Shown: positions 8,529 through 15,913 of the stretch, one piece after another
How the letters are laid out: every line of letters begins with the position of its first letter
Position numbering within the stretch: the stretch's first letter is position 1
Assembly: GCF_024703995.1 (NCBI RefSeq)
Contig: NZ_JAMXQV010000026.1
Location: 62,001 to 126,000 of the forward strand
Source: Amycolatopsis iheyensis
GTDB taxonomy: Bacteria; Actinomycetota; Actinomycetes; Mycobacteriales; Pseudonocardiaceae
Direction of reading: 5' to 3'
DNA: 64,000 nucleotides
The notes under the pieces: generated by a model
Told to the model about the DNA's origin: nothing
Database searches by the model: none
What the model saw: only the letters and a program-made list of their open reading frames with translations
Program-made: the position numbers and the translations under genes

Positions 8529-9689
8529 TCAGGCGTAAGTCGGGAGTTGGGCCGCTACCTCGGTCGGGGAGGGCATGGCCGCGACCTCGGCGGCCAACCT
8601 GCGGGTGGCGTCGGCGACCGCGGTGTCCGTGAGCAGGGTTCGGGCGTGCGAGGTGATGGCGTCGGCCGTGATGTCGGCGGCGAGCAGGCGCGCGCCGACG
8701 CCGGCCGCCAGGACCGCGTCCGCGTTGCTGAACTGGTCCGCGCCCTGCGGCAGCAGCAGCTGGGGCAGGCCCGCGCCGAACGCGCCGAGCGTCGTGCCGC
8801 TGCCGCCGTGGTGGACCACCAGGTCCACGTGCGGCAGCAGCTCCGACTGGGGCACCCACGACTCGAGCCGGACGTTCGACGGCACTTCGCCGAGCGCCGC
8901 CGGGTCGACCGTCGGGCCGGTGGCGACCAGGACGTCGACGTCCAAAGCGGACAGACCGGCGATCGCCGCGCTCAGGACACCCGCGTGCCCCATCGCCGTG
9001 CCGAGGGTCAGGTAGACCAGCGGCCGGGGCTTGTCCAGCACGCCCGCGGGCAGCTCACCCGGCTCGCTCCAGCCGACCGGCCGCAGCGGCACGCGGTGCG
9101 CCCGCGCCAGGAACCCCGGCTCCTGCACCGATTCCGGGCAGATGTCGATGAACGGCCCGGCGAACGCCAGGTCCTCGCCGACCGTGATGCCCAGCGAGGC
9201 GCCGTGTTCACGGATGGCGTCGCGGATCCGCGTCACCATCGGGTCGTCGCTCGACACCCGGCCGAAACCGTGCGCCACCACCGGGATCCCGGCCTTCATC
9301 GCCGCGAACGCGCCGCCGGAGTTGCCGGCCTCGCTCACCACCAGGTCGGGCCGGACGCGCTCGAACAGCGGCAGCAGGTCGGCGACGAACCGCTGGGGCA
9401 TGAGCTCGCCGAACACCTTCCCGACGATCGGCCCCAGCACCTCCGGCGGGATCTCGCCGGGCGCCCGCCGCGGGCCGGGCGGCCCGGCTTCCGCGAACGC
9501 CCGGCCGAAGGCGTCGCGCATGGCGAGCCCGGCGGGGGCCGTCTCGAGCCCGGCTTTCGTCAGCTGCGGCAGGAAGTCTTCGGAGGTGGCGAAGACGACG
9601 TCGTGGCCCGCGTCGCGCGCGGCGACGGCCAGCGGCACGAGCGGGAAGGTGTGACCGAAGGACCCCAGTGAGGTGAAGAGCAAGCGCAC
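8529..9689 (-). CDS. UDP/dTDP-sugar-dependent glycosyltransferase (GT1, EryCIII/MGT-like)
   Basis: A 386-residue GT-B fold glycosyltransferase of family GT1. The N-terminus MRLLFTSLGSFGHTFPLVPLA is typical of macrolide and antibiotic glycosyltransferases, and the C-terminal nucleotide-sugar site reads VVHHGGSGTTLGAFGAG followed by LPQGADQFSNADAV. These enzymes glycosylate small hydrophobic acceptors, either for biosynthesis or for inactivation; with no biosynthetic cluster around it, detoxification is a reasonable guess. The GTG start at 9689 has TAGGGT seven bases upstream and is probably leaderless; its promoter is back-to-back with that of pmmB in a 30-bp spacer. It interrupts the punA-pmmB pairing on the opposite strand. 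Confidence 0.9.
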   Translation of the reverse strand: MRLLFTSLGSFGHTFPLVPLAVAARDAGHDVVFATSEDFLPQLTKAGLETAPAGLAMRDAFGRAFAEAGPPGPRRAPGEIPPEVLGPIVGKVFGELMPQRFVADLLPLFERVRPDLVVSEAGNSGGAFAAMKAGIPVVAHGFGRVSSDDPMVTRIRDAIREHGASLGITVGEDLAFAGPFIDICPESVQEPGFLARAHRVPLRPVGWSEPGELPAGVLDKPRPLVYLTLGTAMGHAGVLSAAIAGLSALDVDVLVATGPTVDPAALGEVPSNVRLESWVPQSELLPHVDLVVHHGGSGTTLGAFGAGLPQLLLPQGADQFSNADAVLAAGVGARLLAADITADAITSHARTLLTDTAVADATRRLAAEVAAMPSPTEVAAQLPTYA

Positions 9690-9696
9690 CTACCCG

Positions 9697-9713
9697 ACCC
9701 TAGCCCGTAGGCT
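9697..9713. promoter_or_regulatory. Back-to-back -10 elements of two leaderless genes
   Basis: Only 30 bp separate the divergent GTG codons at 9689 and 9720. TAGGCT (9708-9713) lies six bases before the pmmB GTG, and on the other strand TAGGGT (9697-9702) lies seven bases before the glycosyltransferase GTG. Neither gene has room for a ribosome site, so both are predicted to be leaderless, with overlapping promoters that may compete. Confidence 0.55.
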
Positions 9714-9719
9714 GGCTCG

Positions 9720-11354
9720 GTGACTGTGACCTCCACCCTGCGTGACGCCGCGTTCCGCTGGATCGCCGACGACCCGGACGACCACACCCGCGCCGAGCTG
9801 CAAGACGTCCTGGCGAAGGCGATGGGCGGCACGCCCGGCGCGGCCGAGGACCTGGCCGACCGGATGGCCGGCCCGCTGGAGTTCGGCACCGCGGGGCTGC
9901 GCGGGCCGGTGCGCGCCGGGCCGAACGGGATGAACGTCGCCGTCGTCACGCGCACCACCCACGGAGTCGCGGAGTGGCTGAAGGCGCACGGGCACGCCGG
10001 CGCGCTGGTCGTCGTCGGCCGGGACGCGCGCCACGGCTCGGAGGCCTTCGCCACCGCCGCCGCCGAGGTGCTCACCGCGGCCGGCTTCGACGTCAAGGTG
10101 TTCCCGAAGCCGCTGCCGACGCCGCTGCTCGCGTTCGCCGTCGGGCGGCTCGGCGCGGTGGCCGGGATCCAGATCACCGCGTCGCACAACCCCCCGGCGG
10201 ACAACGGGTACAAGCTCTACGACGCGACCGGCGGGCAGATCGTGCCGCCGTCCGACGGCGAGATCGAGCGGGCCATCCAGGCCGCGCCCGCCGCGGTGAG
10301 CGTGCCGCGCGCGCCCGGCGCCGCGGTCGTCGACCTGCTGGACGCCTACCTCGAAGAGGTCGCGACGCTGCCGCTCGGCGCCGAGCGCACCGTGCGCGTG
10401 GCCGCGACGGCGTTGCACGGCGTCGGCGCCGACACGCTGCGGGCGGCGTTCGAGCGGGCCGGGTTCACCGACCTGCACCTGGTCGGCGAGCAGGCGTCGC
10501 CGGACCCCGACTTCCCGACCGTGTCGTTCCCGAACCCCGAAGAGCCGGGCGCGACGGACCTGCTGCTGGCGCTGGCGTCCGAAGTGGACGCCGACCTGGC
10601 GATCGCGCTCGACCCGGACGCCGACCGCTGCGCGCTGGGCGTGCGGGAGCGGGACGGGCAGTGGCGGATGCTGCGCGGCGACGAGACCGGCGTGCTGCTC
10701 GGCTCACATGTCTTGTCCACAGTGGACCGGACGCTGCTGCCGGACCCGCTGGTGGCGACGACGATCGTGTCGTCGTCGATGCTGGGTGCGATCGCGAAGG
10801 CCGAGGGCGCCCGCTACGCCGAGACGCTGACCGGCTTCAAGTGGCTGGTGCGCGCCGGTGAAGGGCTCGTGTTCGCCTACGAAGAAGCACTCGGCCTGTG
10901 CGTGAACCCGGGGTTCGTGCGGGACAAGGACGGCATCGCCGCCGCGACGCTCGCGGCCGGGCTCGCCGCCCGGCTCAAGACCGAGGGCCGCACCCCGCTC
11001 GACGTCCTCGACGACCTGGCCCGGCGCCACGGCGTGCACCTGACCGACCAGGTCTCCTTGCGGGTCACCGACCTCGCGGTCCGCGGGCGGCTCATGACGA
11101 AGGTGCGGGAGACCCCGCCGGCGAAGCTGGGCGACGTCGCGGTCACGCTGGAAGACCTGCTGCCGGACGCCGATGTCCTGCGCCTGACCGGCGAGGGCGT
11201 GCGTGTGGTGGTGCGGCCGTCCGGGACCGAGCCGAAGCTGAAGGCGTACCTGCAGGTCGTGGCACCGGTGACCGGCTCGCTGGACGAGGCGCGGGAGGCG
11301 GCGCAGGAGCGGCTGACGGCGTTGCGGGCCGGCGTCGAGGAGCTGCTCGCCTGA
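9720..11354 (+). CDS. pmmB: Phosphosugar mutase (phosphomannomutase/phosphoglucomutase family)
   Basis: A 544-residue alpha-D-phosphohexomutase. It carries the phosphoserine loop TASHNPPADNGYK near residue 153, the metal loop DPDADRC near 298, the sugar-specificity region ETLTGFKW followed by FAYEEALG, and the phosphate-binding PSGTEPKLKAYL at the C-terminus. In nucleoside salvage, members of this family convert (deoxy)ribose-1-phosphate to the 5-phosphate, and the context (punA, deoA, deoC, upp) fits that role, although phosphomannomutase activity cannot be excluded from sequence. The GTG at 9720 is apparently leaderless. The TGA shares one base with the ATG of the next gene. Confidence 0.93.
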   Translation: MTVTSTLRDAAFRWIADDPDDHTRAELQDVLAKAMGGTPGAAEDLADRMAGPLEFGTAGLRGPVRAGPNGMNVAVVTRTTHGVAEWLKAHGHAGALVVVGRDARHGSEAFATAAAEVLTAAGFDVKVFPKPLPTPLLAFAVGRLGAVAGIQITASHNPPADNGYKLYDATGGQIVPPSDGEIERAIQAAPAAVSVPRAPGAAVVDLLDAYLEEVATLPLGAERTVRVAATALHGVGADTLRAAFERAGFTDLHLVGEQASPDPDFPTVSFPNPEEPGATDLLLALASEVDADLAIALDPDADRCALGVRERDGQWRMLRGDETGVLLGSHVLSTVDRTLLPDPLVATTIVSSSMLGAIAKAEGARYAETLTGFKWLVRAGEGLVFAYEEALGLCVNPGFVRDKDGIAAATLAAGLAARLKTEGRTPLDVLDDLARRHGVHLTDQVSLRVTDLAVRGRLMTKVRETPPAKLGDVAVTLEDLLPDADVLRLTGEGVRVVVRPSGTEPKLKAYLQVVAPVTGSLDEAREAAQERLTALRAGVEELLA

Positions 11355-11806
11355 TGCCGAGGCTGCTGATCGTGCACCACACGCCTTCGCCGTCGACGCA
11401 GGCGTTGTTCGAAGCGGTGCTGGCGGGTGCGACGCACCCGGACATCGAGGGCGTCGAGGTGGTTCGCCGCGCGGCGTTGGCGGCGACTGTCCCCGACGTC
11501 CTCGAGGCGGACGGCTACCTGCTGGGCACGCCGGCGAACCTCGGCAGCATGAGCGGCGCGTTGAAGCACTTCTTCGACACCGTCTACTACCCGTGCCTGG
11601 ACGCGACGCGGGGTCGCCCGTTCGGGTACTGGATCCACGGCAACAGCGACACCGCGGGCACCGAACGCCAGCTGCTTTCGATCACGACCGGCCTGGCCTG
11701 GGAAAAGGTGGCGGAGCCGGTGGTCTCGACGGGTGAGCCGGACAAGAGGACGCTCGAAGCGTGCACCGAACTGGGCGGCACCTTGGCCGCGACCCTCATG
11801 GCTTGA
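11354..11806 (+). CDS. Flavodoxin-like / NAD(P)H-dependent FMN reductase family protein
   Basis: A 150-residue cytoplasmic protein with a flavodoxin fold: N-terminal LLIVHHTPSPSTQALFEAV places the FMN-phosphate loop at TPSPST, followed by DGYLLGTPANLGSMSGALK, the typical isoalloxazine loop of the NAD(P)H-dependent FMN reductase and WrbA family, and YWIHGNSDT. It probably reduces flavin or quinone substrates. It overlaps pmmB by one base and is certainly cotranscribed; no specific link to nucleosides is evident. A two-part hairpin follows at 11817-11861. Confidence 0.83.
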   Translation: MPRLLIVHHTPSPSTQALFEAVLAGATHPDIEGVEVVRRAALAATVPDVLEADGYLLGTPANLGSMSGALKHFFDTVYYPCLDATRGRPFGYWIHGNSDTAGTERQLLSITTGLAWEKVAEPVVSTGEPDKRTLEACTELGGTLAATLMA

Positions 11807-11816
11807 AACGTAAGGG

Positions 11817-11861
11817 GGCCTGTCACCGGAAGCCCTGGGGGTCGACCTCCGGCAACAGGCC
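11817..11861 (+). terminator. Hairpin after the pmmB operon
   Basis: Arms GGCCTGT (11817-11823) and ACAGGCC (11855-11861) enclose a second stem CCGGA/TCCGG, separated by a symmetric CA/CA internal loop, with a long apical loop. There is no U-tract, as is usual for actinomycete terminators. It starts ten bases after the flavodoxin-like gene. Confidence 0.55.
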
Positions 11862-11950
11862 GTGGTCAAGGGTTCGCCACGAGGGCGATCAACCTCGACC
11901 CCTGAAGAGTACTACAGACGGCCGATCATGACGAGTCGGCGGGCACGACG

Positions 11951-12006
11951 GCCTCTCGTCTTGCGGTTCCGTACACCCCCAGGGTACGGAGAGCAAGACG
12001 AGAGGC
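11951..12006. repeat. Large inverted repeat upstream of the XRE operon
   Basis: GCCTCTCGTCTTGC (11951-11964) is perfectly complementary to GCAAGACGAGAGGC (11993-12006). Inside, CCGTAC/GTACGG extends the stem to about 20 bp after a small bulge, with a loop of about ten bases. It could be a terminator for either direction, an attenuator for the XRE operon, or a protein-binding dyad. The rest of the 297-bp spacer holds only the hairpin at 11817 and the probable promoter at 12021-12075. Confidence 0.7.
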
Positions 12007-12020
12007 GTGCCAACTGTAAA

Positions 12021-12075
12021 CCACTGCATACGACGGCTGTCAACATGTGCGTACAGTGGCTTCCCCGGTTAGAAT
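12021..12075 (+). promoter_or_regulatory. Probable promoter and operator of the XRE operon
   Basis: TAGAAT (12070-12075) is a good -10 hexamer 28 bases before the XRE start codon, which also has a GGGGGCGGG ribosome site. The upstream segment carries the inverted pair CCACTG (12021-12026) and CAGTGG (12054-12059), with CATACG and CGTA as partial inner extensions. This is a candidate autoregulatory site for the XRE protein. No convincing -35 was found. Confidence 0.4.
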
Positions 12076-12103
12076 TTTCGCGGTGGAACCCTAGGGGGCG
12101 GGT

Positions 12104-12508
12104 ATGGCACGGGAACGCACCTTCGCGGAGCGGCTGAGCGCCCTGATCGAGGCAGCTCGGGTCGACGGCCACGCGCCGCACAGCTACCGCGAGATTTCGG
12201 CCGCGGTGGAGCGGGCGGGCGGGCCGGCGATGTCGCCCGCCTACCTGCAGCAGCTGGCCACGGGCAAGCGGGTCAACCCGAAGATCCACTACGTCGAAGC
12301 GCTGGCGAGACTGTTCGGCGTGCCCGTGACGTACTTCTTCGACGAAGAGGCGGCCGCCGCCCCGGCCGGGGAGGCCCAGCTGATGGCGATGCGGGCGCAG
12401 GAGCTCTCGCCGCAGGGACGACGGCAGGTGATGGACCTGCTGGAGCTGGTGGAGCGCTACGAACGGGCCGAACGCGAGGGCCGGAACCCGGAGGACGCCG
12501 CGCGATGA
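12104..12508 (+). CDS. XRE-family helix-turn-helix regulator
   Basis: A 134-residue cytoplasmic regulator. The N-terminal half is a lambda-repressor-like helix-turn-helix in which SYREISAAVERAG and SPAYLQQLATGKRVNPK form the recognition region and ALARLFGVPVTYFFD closes the domain, as in EspR-like actinobacterial proteins. A short acidic helical tail (LLELVERYERAEREG) may mediate dimerisation or partner contact. Its stop overlaps the ATG of the metallopeptidase gene by 4 bp, the standard arrangement of XRE/ImmA-IrrE pairs in which the peptidase cleaves or modulates the repressor. The site of any cleavage is unknown. Confidence 0.9.
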   Translation: MARERTFAERLSALIEAARVDGHAPHSYREISAAVERAGGPAMSPAYLQQLATGKRVNPKIHYVEALARLFGVPVTYFFDEEAAAAPAGEAQLMAMRAQELSPQGRRQVMDLLELVERYERAEREGRNPEDAAR

Positions 12509-13026
12509 AGGAACGGGAGCTGCGCCGCCGGTGCCGGAAGCTGCTGAAGCAGCTGGACATCGGCCCGCCGCTGGACGTCGAGGTGCTCTGCGCGCGGCTG
12601 GGTGAACAGCGGGGGAAGCCGATCCGGCTGATGGCGTACCCGCTGGAGGTGCCGGGCCCGTTCGGCTGCTGGATCGCGACGTCGGCCGCGGACTACATCT
12701 TCTACCAGGCCGAGACGACGAAATCGCACCAGGACCACATCATCCTGCACGAGCTCGGGCACATGCTCGCCGATCACCACCCGCACGGCGACGCCGAGCC
12801 TGCCGACTTCCTGCGCGGCCCGAAACCCGATCTCGACCCGGATGCCGTACACCGCGCACTGCGTCGCTCGTCCTACGATGACGCGCACGAGTGGGAAGCC
12901 GAAACGGTCGCGACGATCATCCTCGAGTGGGCGTCCGTCCTGAACTACACGATCCCCAGGCGCGCCGCTGACCGGGATCTCCGCCGGATCCAGGGGGCGC
13001 TCGGCGATCACCAAGGGTGGTTGTGA
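12505..13026 (+). CDS. ImmA/IrrE-family (M78-like) metallopeptidase
   Basis: A 173-residue protein with the zinc-peptidase motif HELGH at residues 82-86, preceded by IILHELGHMLADHH, and a downstream EWEAETVA glutamate region (about 132-139) suitable as third zinc ligand. This matches the ImmA/IrrE family, whose members cleave cognate XRE repressors (ImmR in Bacillus ICEBs1, DdrO in Deinococcus). It overlaps the XRE gene (ATGA). In this operon the repressor, peptidase and a following membrane protein could form a signal-to-derepression chain, but that is inference. In some actinomycete annotations similar genes are called ParH-like or toxin, without experimental support known to me. Confidence 0.85.
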   Translation: MKERELRRRCRKLLKQLDIGPPLDVEVLCARLGEQRGKPIRLMAYPLEVPGPFGCWIATSAADYIFYQAETTKSHQDHIILHELGHMLADHHPHGDAEPADFLRGPKPDLDPDAVHRALRRSSYDDAHEWEAETVATIILEWASVLNYTIPRRAADRDLRRIQGALGDHQGWL

Positions 13027-13146
13027 GCACACTTCTTGCCGATCCGGCCAAAAGTAGGCCGGTCCCCCAGCAGCACGTAACCGTTGTCACGAAAGCTATC
13101 CGGCCATGACTGTGGTCGGATCGGCAAGGAAAGGCACAGCAGCCCC

Positions 13147-14250
13147 GTGAACCTTGTCGCGATGGTGCTGTTCGCCGCCGCTTTGTCGTGGCGGATCTAC
13201 CAGGTGCAGCGCGCGCCGACGGTGCCGAACTGGGCCGTCACCGCGTGCGTGGCCGGCTTCGCGGCGGCGTTCCTGCTGCAGCAGGAAGTGATCTCCGACG
13301 AGATCGACGCGGTCATCGGCCTCGGCGCGGCCCGCGTGGCCAACAACGCCCTGCTGGCCTGCGCGGTCTGCGCGCTGGTCATCTTCTTCCTCGGCTCGAC
13401 GCTGGGCCCGGTCCGCCGGTACGGCCGGGTCGCGGTCGAGCTGATCCCGCTCGGCGCGGCGATCGCGCTGATGGTTGTCGCGATGGACCTGACCCCGCCG
13501 GAGCTGCGCGGGCTCCCGCTGGGCCCCTCGACGATCCACGACAGCGGTGTCGCGCTCTTCTACCTCGGCGCCGGGCTGTACCTCATCTACGGCCTCATCG
13601 CCTGCACCGCCTGGATCCTGCGGTACCAGCGGGTCGCCGACCGGAACCTGCGGATCGGCCTGCGGATGGGCGCGGTCGGCCTGGCCAGCGCGGCGATCGG
13701 CAGCATCTTCCGCGCGGCCTACATCGTGGTGGCGTGGGCGTTCGGCCCGGTCGTCAAGGTCCTGCTGCTGCTCGGCGTGCCGTTCGTGATCCTCGGCGGG
13801 ATGCTCTTCCTGCTGGGCGTCACCTATCCCGGCGTGCGGGCGCGGGTCTCGGCGCTGCGCCGTCGCCGTCAGCACCGGCGGGAACACCAGGCGCTGGCTC
13901 CCTTGTGGACGGTCCTGGTCCAGGCGTTCCCCAGCATCGTGCTGCGGACGCCGCCGCGCCGCCGCACCGAACGGCTTTCGCCGCGCAGCATCCACCGCAT
14001 CCACTACCGGCGGGTGATCGAGATCCGGGACGGCCTGGTGCAGCTGTCGCCGTACCTGGACGCGGACTTCGGCCAGGTCGTCGCCACCGATCCCCGCGCC
14101 GCGGCGGGCGCGTTGAAGACCGCGCTGGCGCGGCACGCGGCGGGCGAGGAGAGCGACGGCCAGGCCAAGCAGGTCCTGCCCGCGCCGGCCGACGACATCG
14201 AATCGGACGTGCGGCCACTGCTGGCCCTGTCGGCCGCGATGGAGTCCTGA
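13147..14250 (+). CDS. MAB_1171c-type multispanning membrane protein
   Basis: A 367-residue protein whose first 240 residues form about seven transmembrane segments (for example AVTACVAGFAAAFLLQQ near 26-42 and VLLLLGVPFVILGGMLFLLG near 205-225), followed by a basic cytoplasmic tail of about 125 residues. It resembles the actinobacterial family called MAB_1171c putative transporter, which regularly accompanies XRE regulators and ImmA/IrrE peptidases. The topology suggests a receptor-like or transport role; no transporter motif was recognised. I chose the GTG at 13147 (AAGGAAAGG about 12 bases upstream) over an upstream in-frame start that would add non-membrane residues. The amidohydrolase gene begins one base after its stop. 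Confidence 0.8.
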   Translation: MNLVAMVLFAAALSWRIYQVQRAPTVPNWAVTACVAGFAAAFLLQQEVISDEIDAVIGLGAARVANNALLACAVCALVIFFLGSTLGPVRRYGRVAVELIPLGAAIALMVVAMDLTPPELRGLPLGPSTIHDSGVALFYLGAGLYLIYGLIACTAWILRYQRVADRNLRIGLRMGAVGLASAAIGSIFRAAYIVVAWAFGPVVKVLLLLGVPFVILGGMLFLLGVTYPGVRARVSALRRRRQHRREHQALAPLWTVLVQAFPSIVLRTPPRRRTERLSPRSIHRIHYRRVIEIRDGLVQLSPYLDADFGQVVATDPRAAAGALKTALARHAAGEESDGQAKQVLPAPADDIESDVRPLLALSAAMES

Positions 14251-14251
14251 C

Positions 14252-15418
14252 GTGGACACCGTGATCACCGCCGGCCGAGTGCTGACCCGGCCGTCGACGC
14301 CGGTGCCGGGCGGCGCGGTGCTGGTGCGCGACGGCGTCATCGTCGCCGCGGGTCCGCGGGCGGACGTCGTCGCGCAGGCCGCACCCGGCGCCGAACGCCG
14401 CGACTTCCCCACCGGGACCGCGCTGGCCGGGCTGTTCAACGCCCACGTGCACCTGGCTTTCGACGCTTCCCGGGAGATGCTGGCGCACTTTTCTTCGGAG
14501 GACTCTCCGGTCGAAGGGGCCCGCTCGCGGCTGACGTCGATGCTGCGCAGCGGCGTGACGACCGTGCGGGACCTCGGCGACCGCGGCCACCTCGGCGCGG
14601 CGGTCCGGCGGTCGTTCGCGGGTGCGGTGGCGCCGCGGCTGCTGGTCTCCGGCCCGCCGATCACGGTGCCGGACGGGCACTGCCACTTCTTCGGCGGCGC
14701 GGTCGCTTCCGACGCCGGGATCCGCGCCCTGGTCGACGAGAACGCGGCGGCGGGCGCGGACGTCATCAAGGTGATGGCCAGCGGTGGCCAGATCACCGAG
14801 GGCGGCGCGGACATGTGGGAGTCGCAGTTCGACGCCCGGCAGCTGGCGTTGATCGTCTCGCACGCGGCTTCGCACGGGCTGCCGGTCGCCGCGCACGCCC
14901 ACGGCGCGGACGCCATCGAAGCCGCGGTCGAGGCCGGGGTGTCGACGATCGAGCACTGCACCTTCCTGACCGGGCCCCGCGCCGTCGACCGCCGGCCGGC
15001 CGTCGCGGAGCAGATGGCCGCCAAGGGCATTTCGGCGTGTTCGACCAGCAGCCGCAACTGGCGGATGATCGTCGAGAAGGTCGGTGACGAGGCCGCCCAG
15101 ACGATGTACGGCCGGCTGCCGTGGCTGGAGGAGCACGGCGTCCGGCTGCTGTCCGGCACCGACGCGGGGCTGCCGGGCTCGGTGTTCGACGACCCGGTGG
15201 GCGCGCTGGAGCTCTACGAATGGCTCGGGTTCCCCCGGCGCCGGATCCTCGAGATCGCCACCTGCGACTCGGCGGCCGGGCTGGGCTTGGCGGACGTGAC
15301 CGGCCGGCTCGAGCCCGGGCTCGCGGCGGACGTCCTCGTCGTCGAAGGTGATCCGCTGGCTTCGCTCGCCGCGCTTCGCAATCCCCTGCTGGTGCTCGCT
15401 CAGGGCCGCGAAGCCTAG
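14252..15418 (+). CDS. Metal-dependent amidohydrolase (imidazolonepropionase/prolidase-like)
   Basis: A 388-residue TIM-barrel amidohydrolase. Visible ligands are the strand-1 motif NAHVHLAFD near residue 62, a probable bridging lysine in DVIKVMASGG, histidines in VAAHAHGADAIEAAVEAGVSTIEHC, and the late aspartate in LLSGTDAGLPG. C-terminal GLEPGLAADVLVVEGDPL is typical of the family. The subgroup acts on imidazolones, Xaa-Pro dipeptides or N-acyl lactones; the substrate here cannot be told. It starts one base after the stop of the MAB_1171c-type gene, so it is translationally coupled to the XRE/peptidase/membrane operon and may produce or destroy the signal for it. Confidence 0.88.
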   Translation: MDTVITAGRVLTRPSTPVPGGAVLVRDGVIVAAGPRADVVAQAAPGAERRDFPTGTALAGLFNAHVHLAFDASREMLAHFSSEDSPVEGARSRLTSMLRSGVTTVRDLGDRGHLGAAVRRSFAGAVAPRLLVSGPPITVPDGHCHFFGGAVASDAGIRALVDENAAAGADVIKVMASGGQITEGGADMWESQFDARQLALIVSHAASHGLPVAAHAHGADAIEAAVEAGVSTIEHCTFLTGPRAVDRRPAVAEQMAAKGISACSTSSRNWRMIVEKVGDEAAQTMYGRLPWLEEHGVRLLSGTDAGLPGSVFDDPVGALELYEWLGFPRRRILEIATCDSAAGLGLADVTGRLEPGLAADVLVVEGDPLASLAALRNPLLVLAQGREA

Positions 15419-15448
15419 TTTCCCGATCGGGGAATGCCTGGTTTGGTG

Positions 15449-15468
15449 ACACCGTTTTAAAACAGTGT
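15449..15468. promoter_or_regulatory. 20-bp near-perfect palindrome before a small membrane-protein gene
   Basis: ACACCGTTTTAAAACAGTGT has only one mismatched base pair as a palindrome, centred on TTTTAAAA, which is strikingly AT-rich here. It lies 40 bp upstream of the membrane-protein ATG, where a promoter is expected, and looks like a TetR- or FadR-type operator. No regulator gene is adjacent, so the regulator must be encoded elsewhere. Confidence 0.65.
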
Positions 15469-15507
15469 TACGGTAGTCGCGCCCACCTCGGAGAAGGAGT
15501 TCCCCCG

Positions 15508-15891
15508 ATGCACGGACCCACCCAGCTGTTCACGGTGATCGCCCTGGTCTCGCTGCCCACCGTCATGTACGGCGGCTACGCGCTCATGGGTGTCATGCGC
15601 GAGAAGAAGCTCACCGAACACCAGCGCGCGATGTTCCGCGCCGGCCACGCGCACGCCGGCGTCCTGCTGATCCTCGCGCTGGTCGTGCTGCAGATCCTGA
15701 GCCGCACGACGTTGTCCGACGCAACGCTGTGGGTCACCTGCTTCCTGCTGCTCTTCGGGATCCTCGCCCAGTCCGGCGGCTTCTTCCTGCACCTGCTGCC
15801 GAACCGGGGCAAGCTCGGCGGGCGCGTCACCAGCGTCGGCGCGGTGCTGCTCGCCGCCGCCGTGCTGCTCACCGCCTACGGAGTCCTCTGA
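15508..15891 (+). CDS. Small four-helix membrane protein
   Basis: A 127-residue protein with four predicted membrane segments (LFTVIALVSLPTVMYGGYAL, then AHAGVLLILALVVLQIL, LWVTCFLLLFGILAQSGGFF and VGAVLLAAAVLLTAYGVL). A basic, histidine-containing loop REKKLTEHQRAMFRAGHAHAG precedes helix 2. I recognise no family with known function. It has a strong GGAGAAGGAGTT ribosome site and the palindromic operator upstream, so it is likely an inducible single gene; the HisRS gene follows with its own leaderless start. Confidence 0.75.
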   Translation: MHGPTQLFTVIALVSLPTVMYGGYALMGVMREKKLTEHQRAMFRAGHAHAGVLLILALVVLQILSRTTLSDATLWVTCFLLLFGILAQSGGFFLHLLPNRGKLGGRVTSVGAVLLAAAVLLTAYGVL

Positions 15892-15913
15892 ACCGGTCGT
15901 TAAGCTGGGTGAC

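Noticed and set aside
8529..9689. Part of an antibiotic biosynthetic cluster, because of the EryCIII-like glycosyltransferase
   Set aside because: No deoxysugar, PKS or NRPS genes are nearby; the gene stands alone between salvage genes.
11862..12137. A 91-codon frame across the spacer before the XRE gene
   Set aside because: It runs through the inverted repeat and the promoter, has no ribosome site, and overlaps the XRE start.
12505..13026. Toxin of a classical toxin-antitoxin pair
   Set aside because: The HELGH motif and gene order fit an ImmA/IrrE peptidase; no RNase or RES-type toxin motif is visible, so toxin activity is not claimed.
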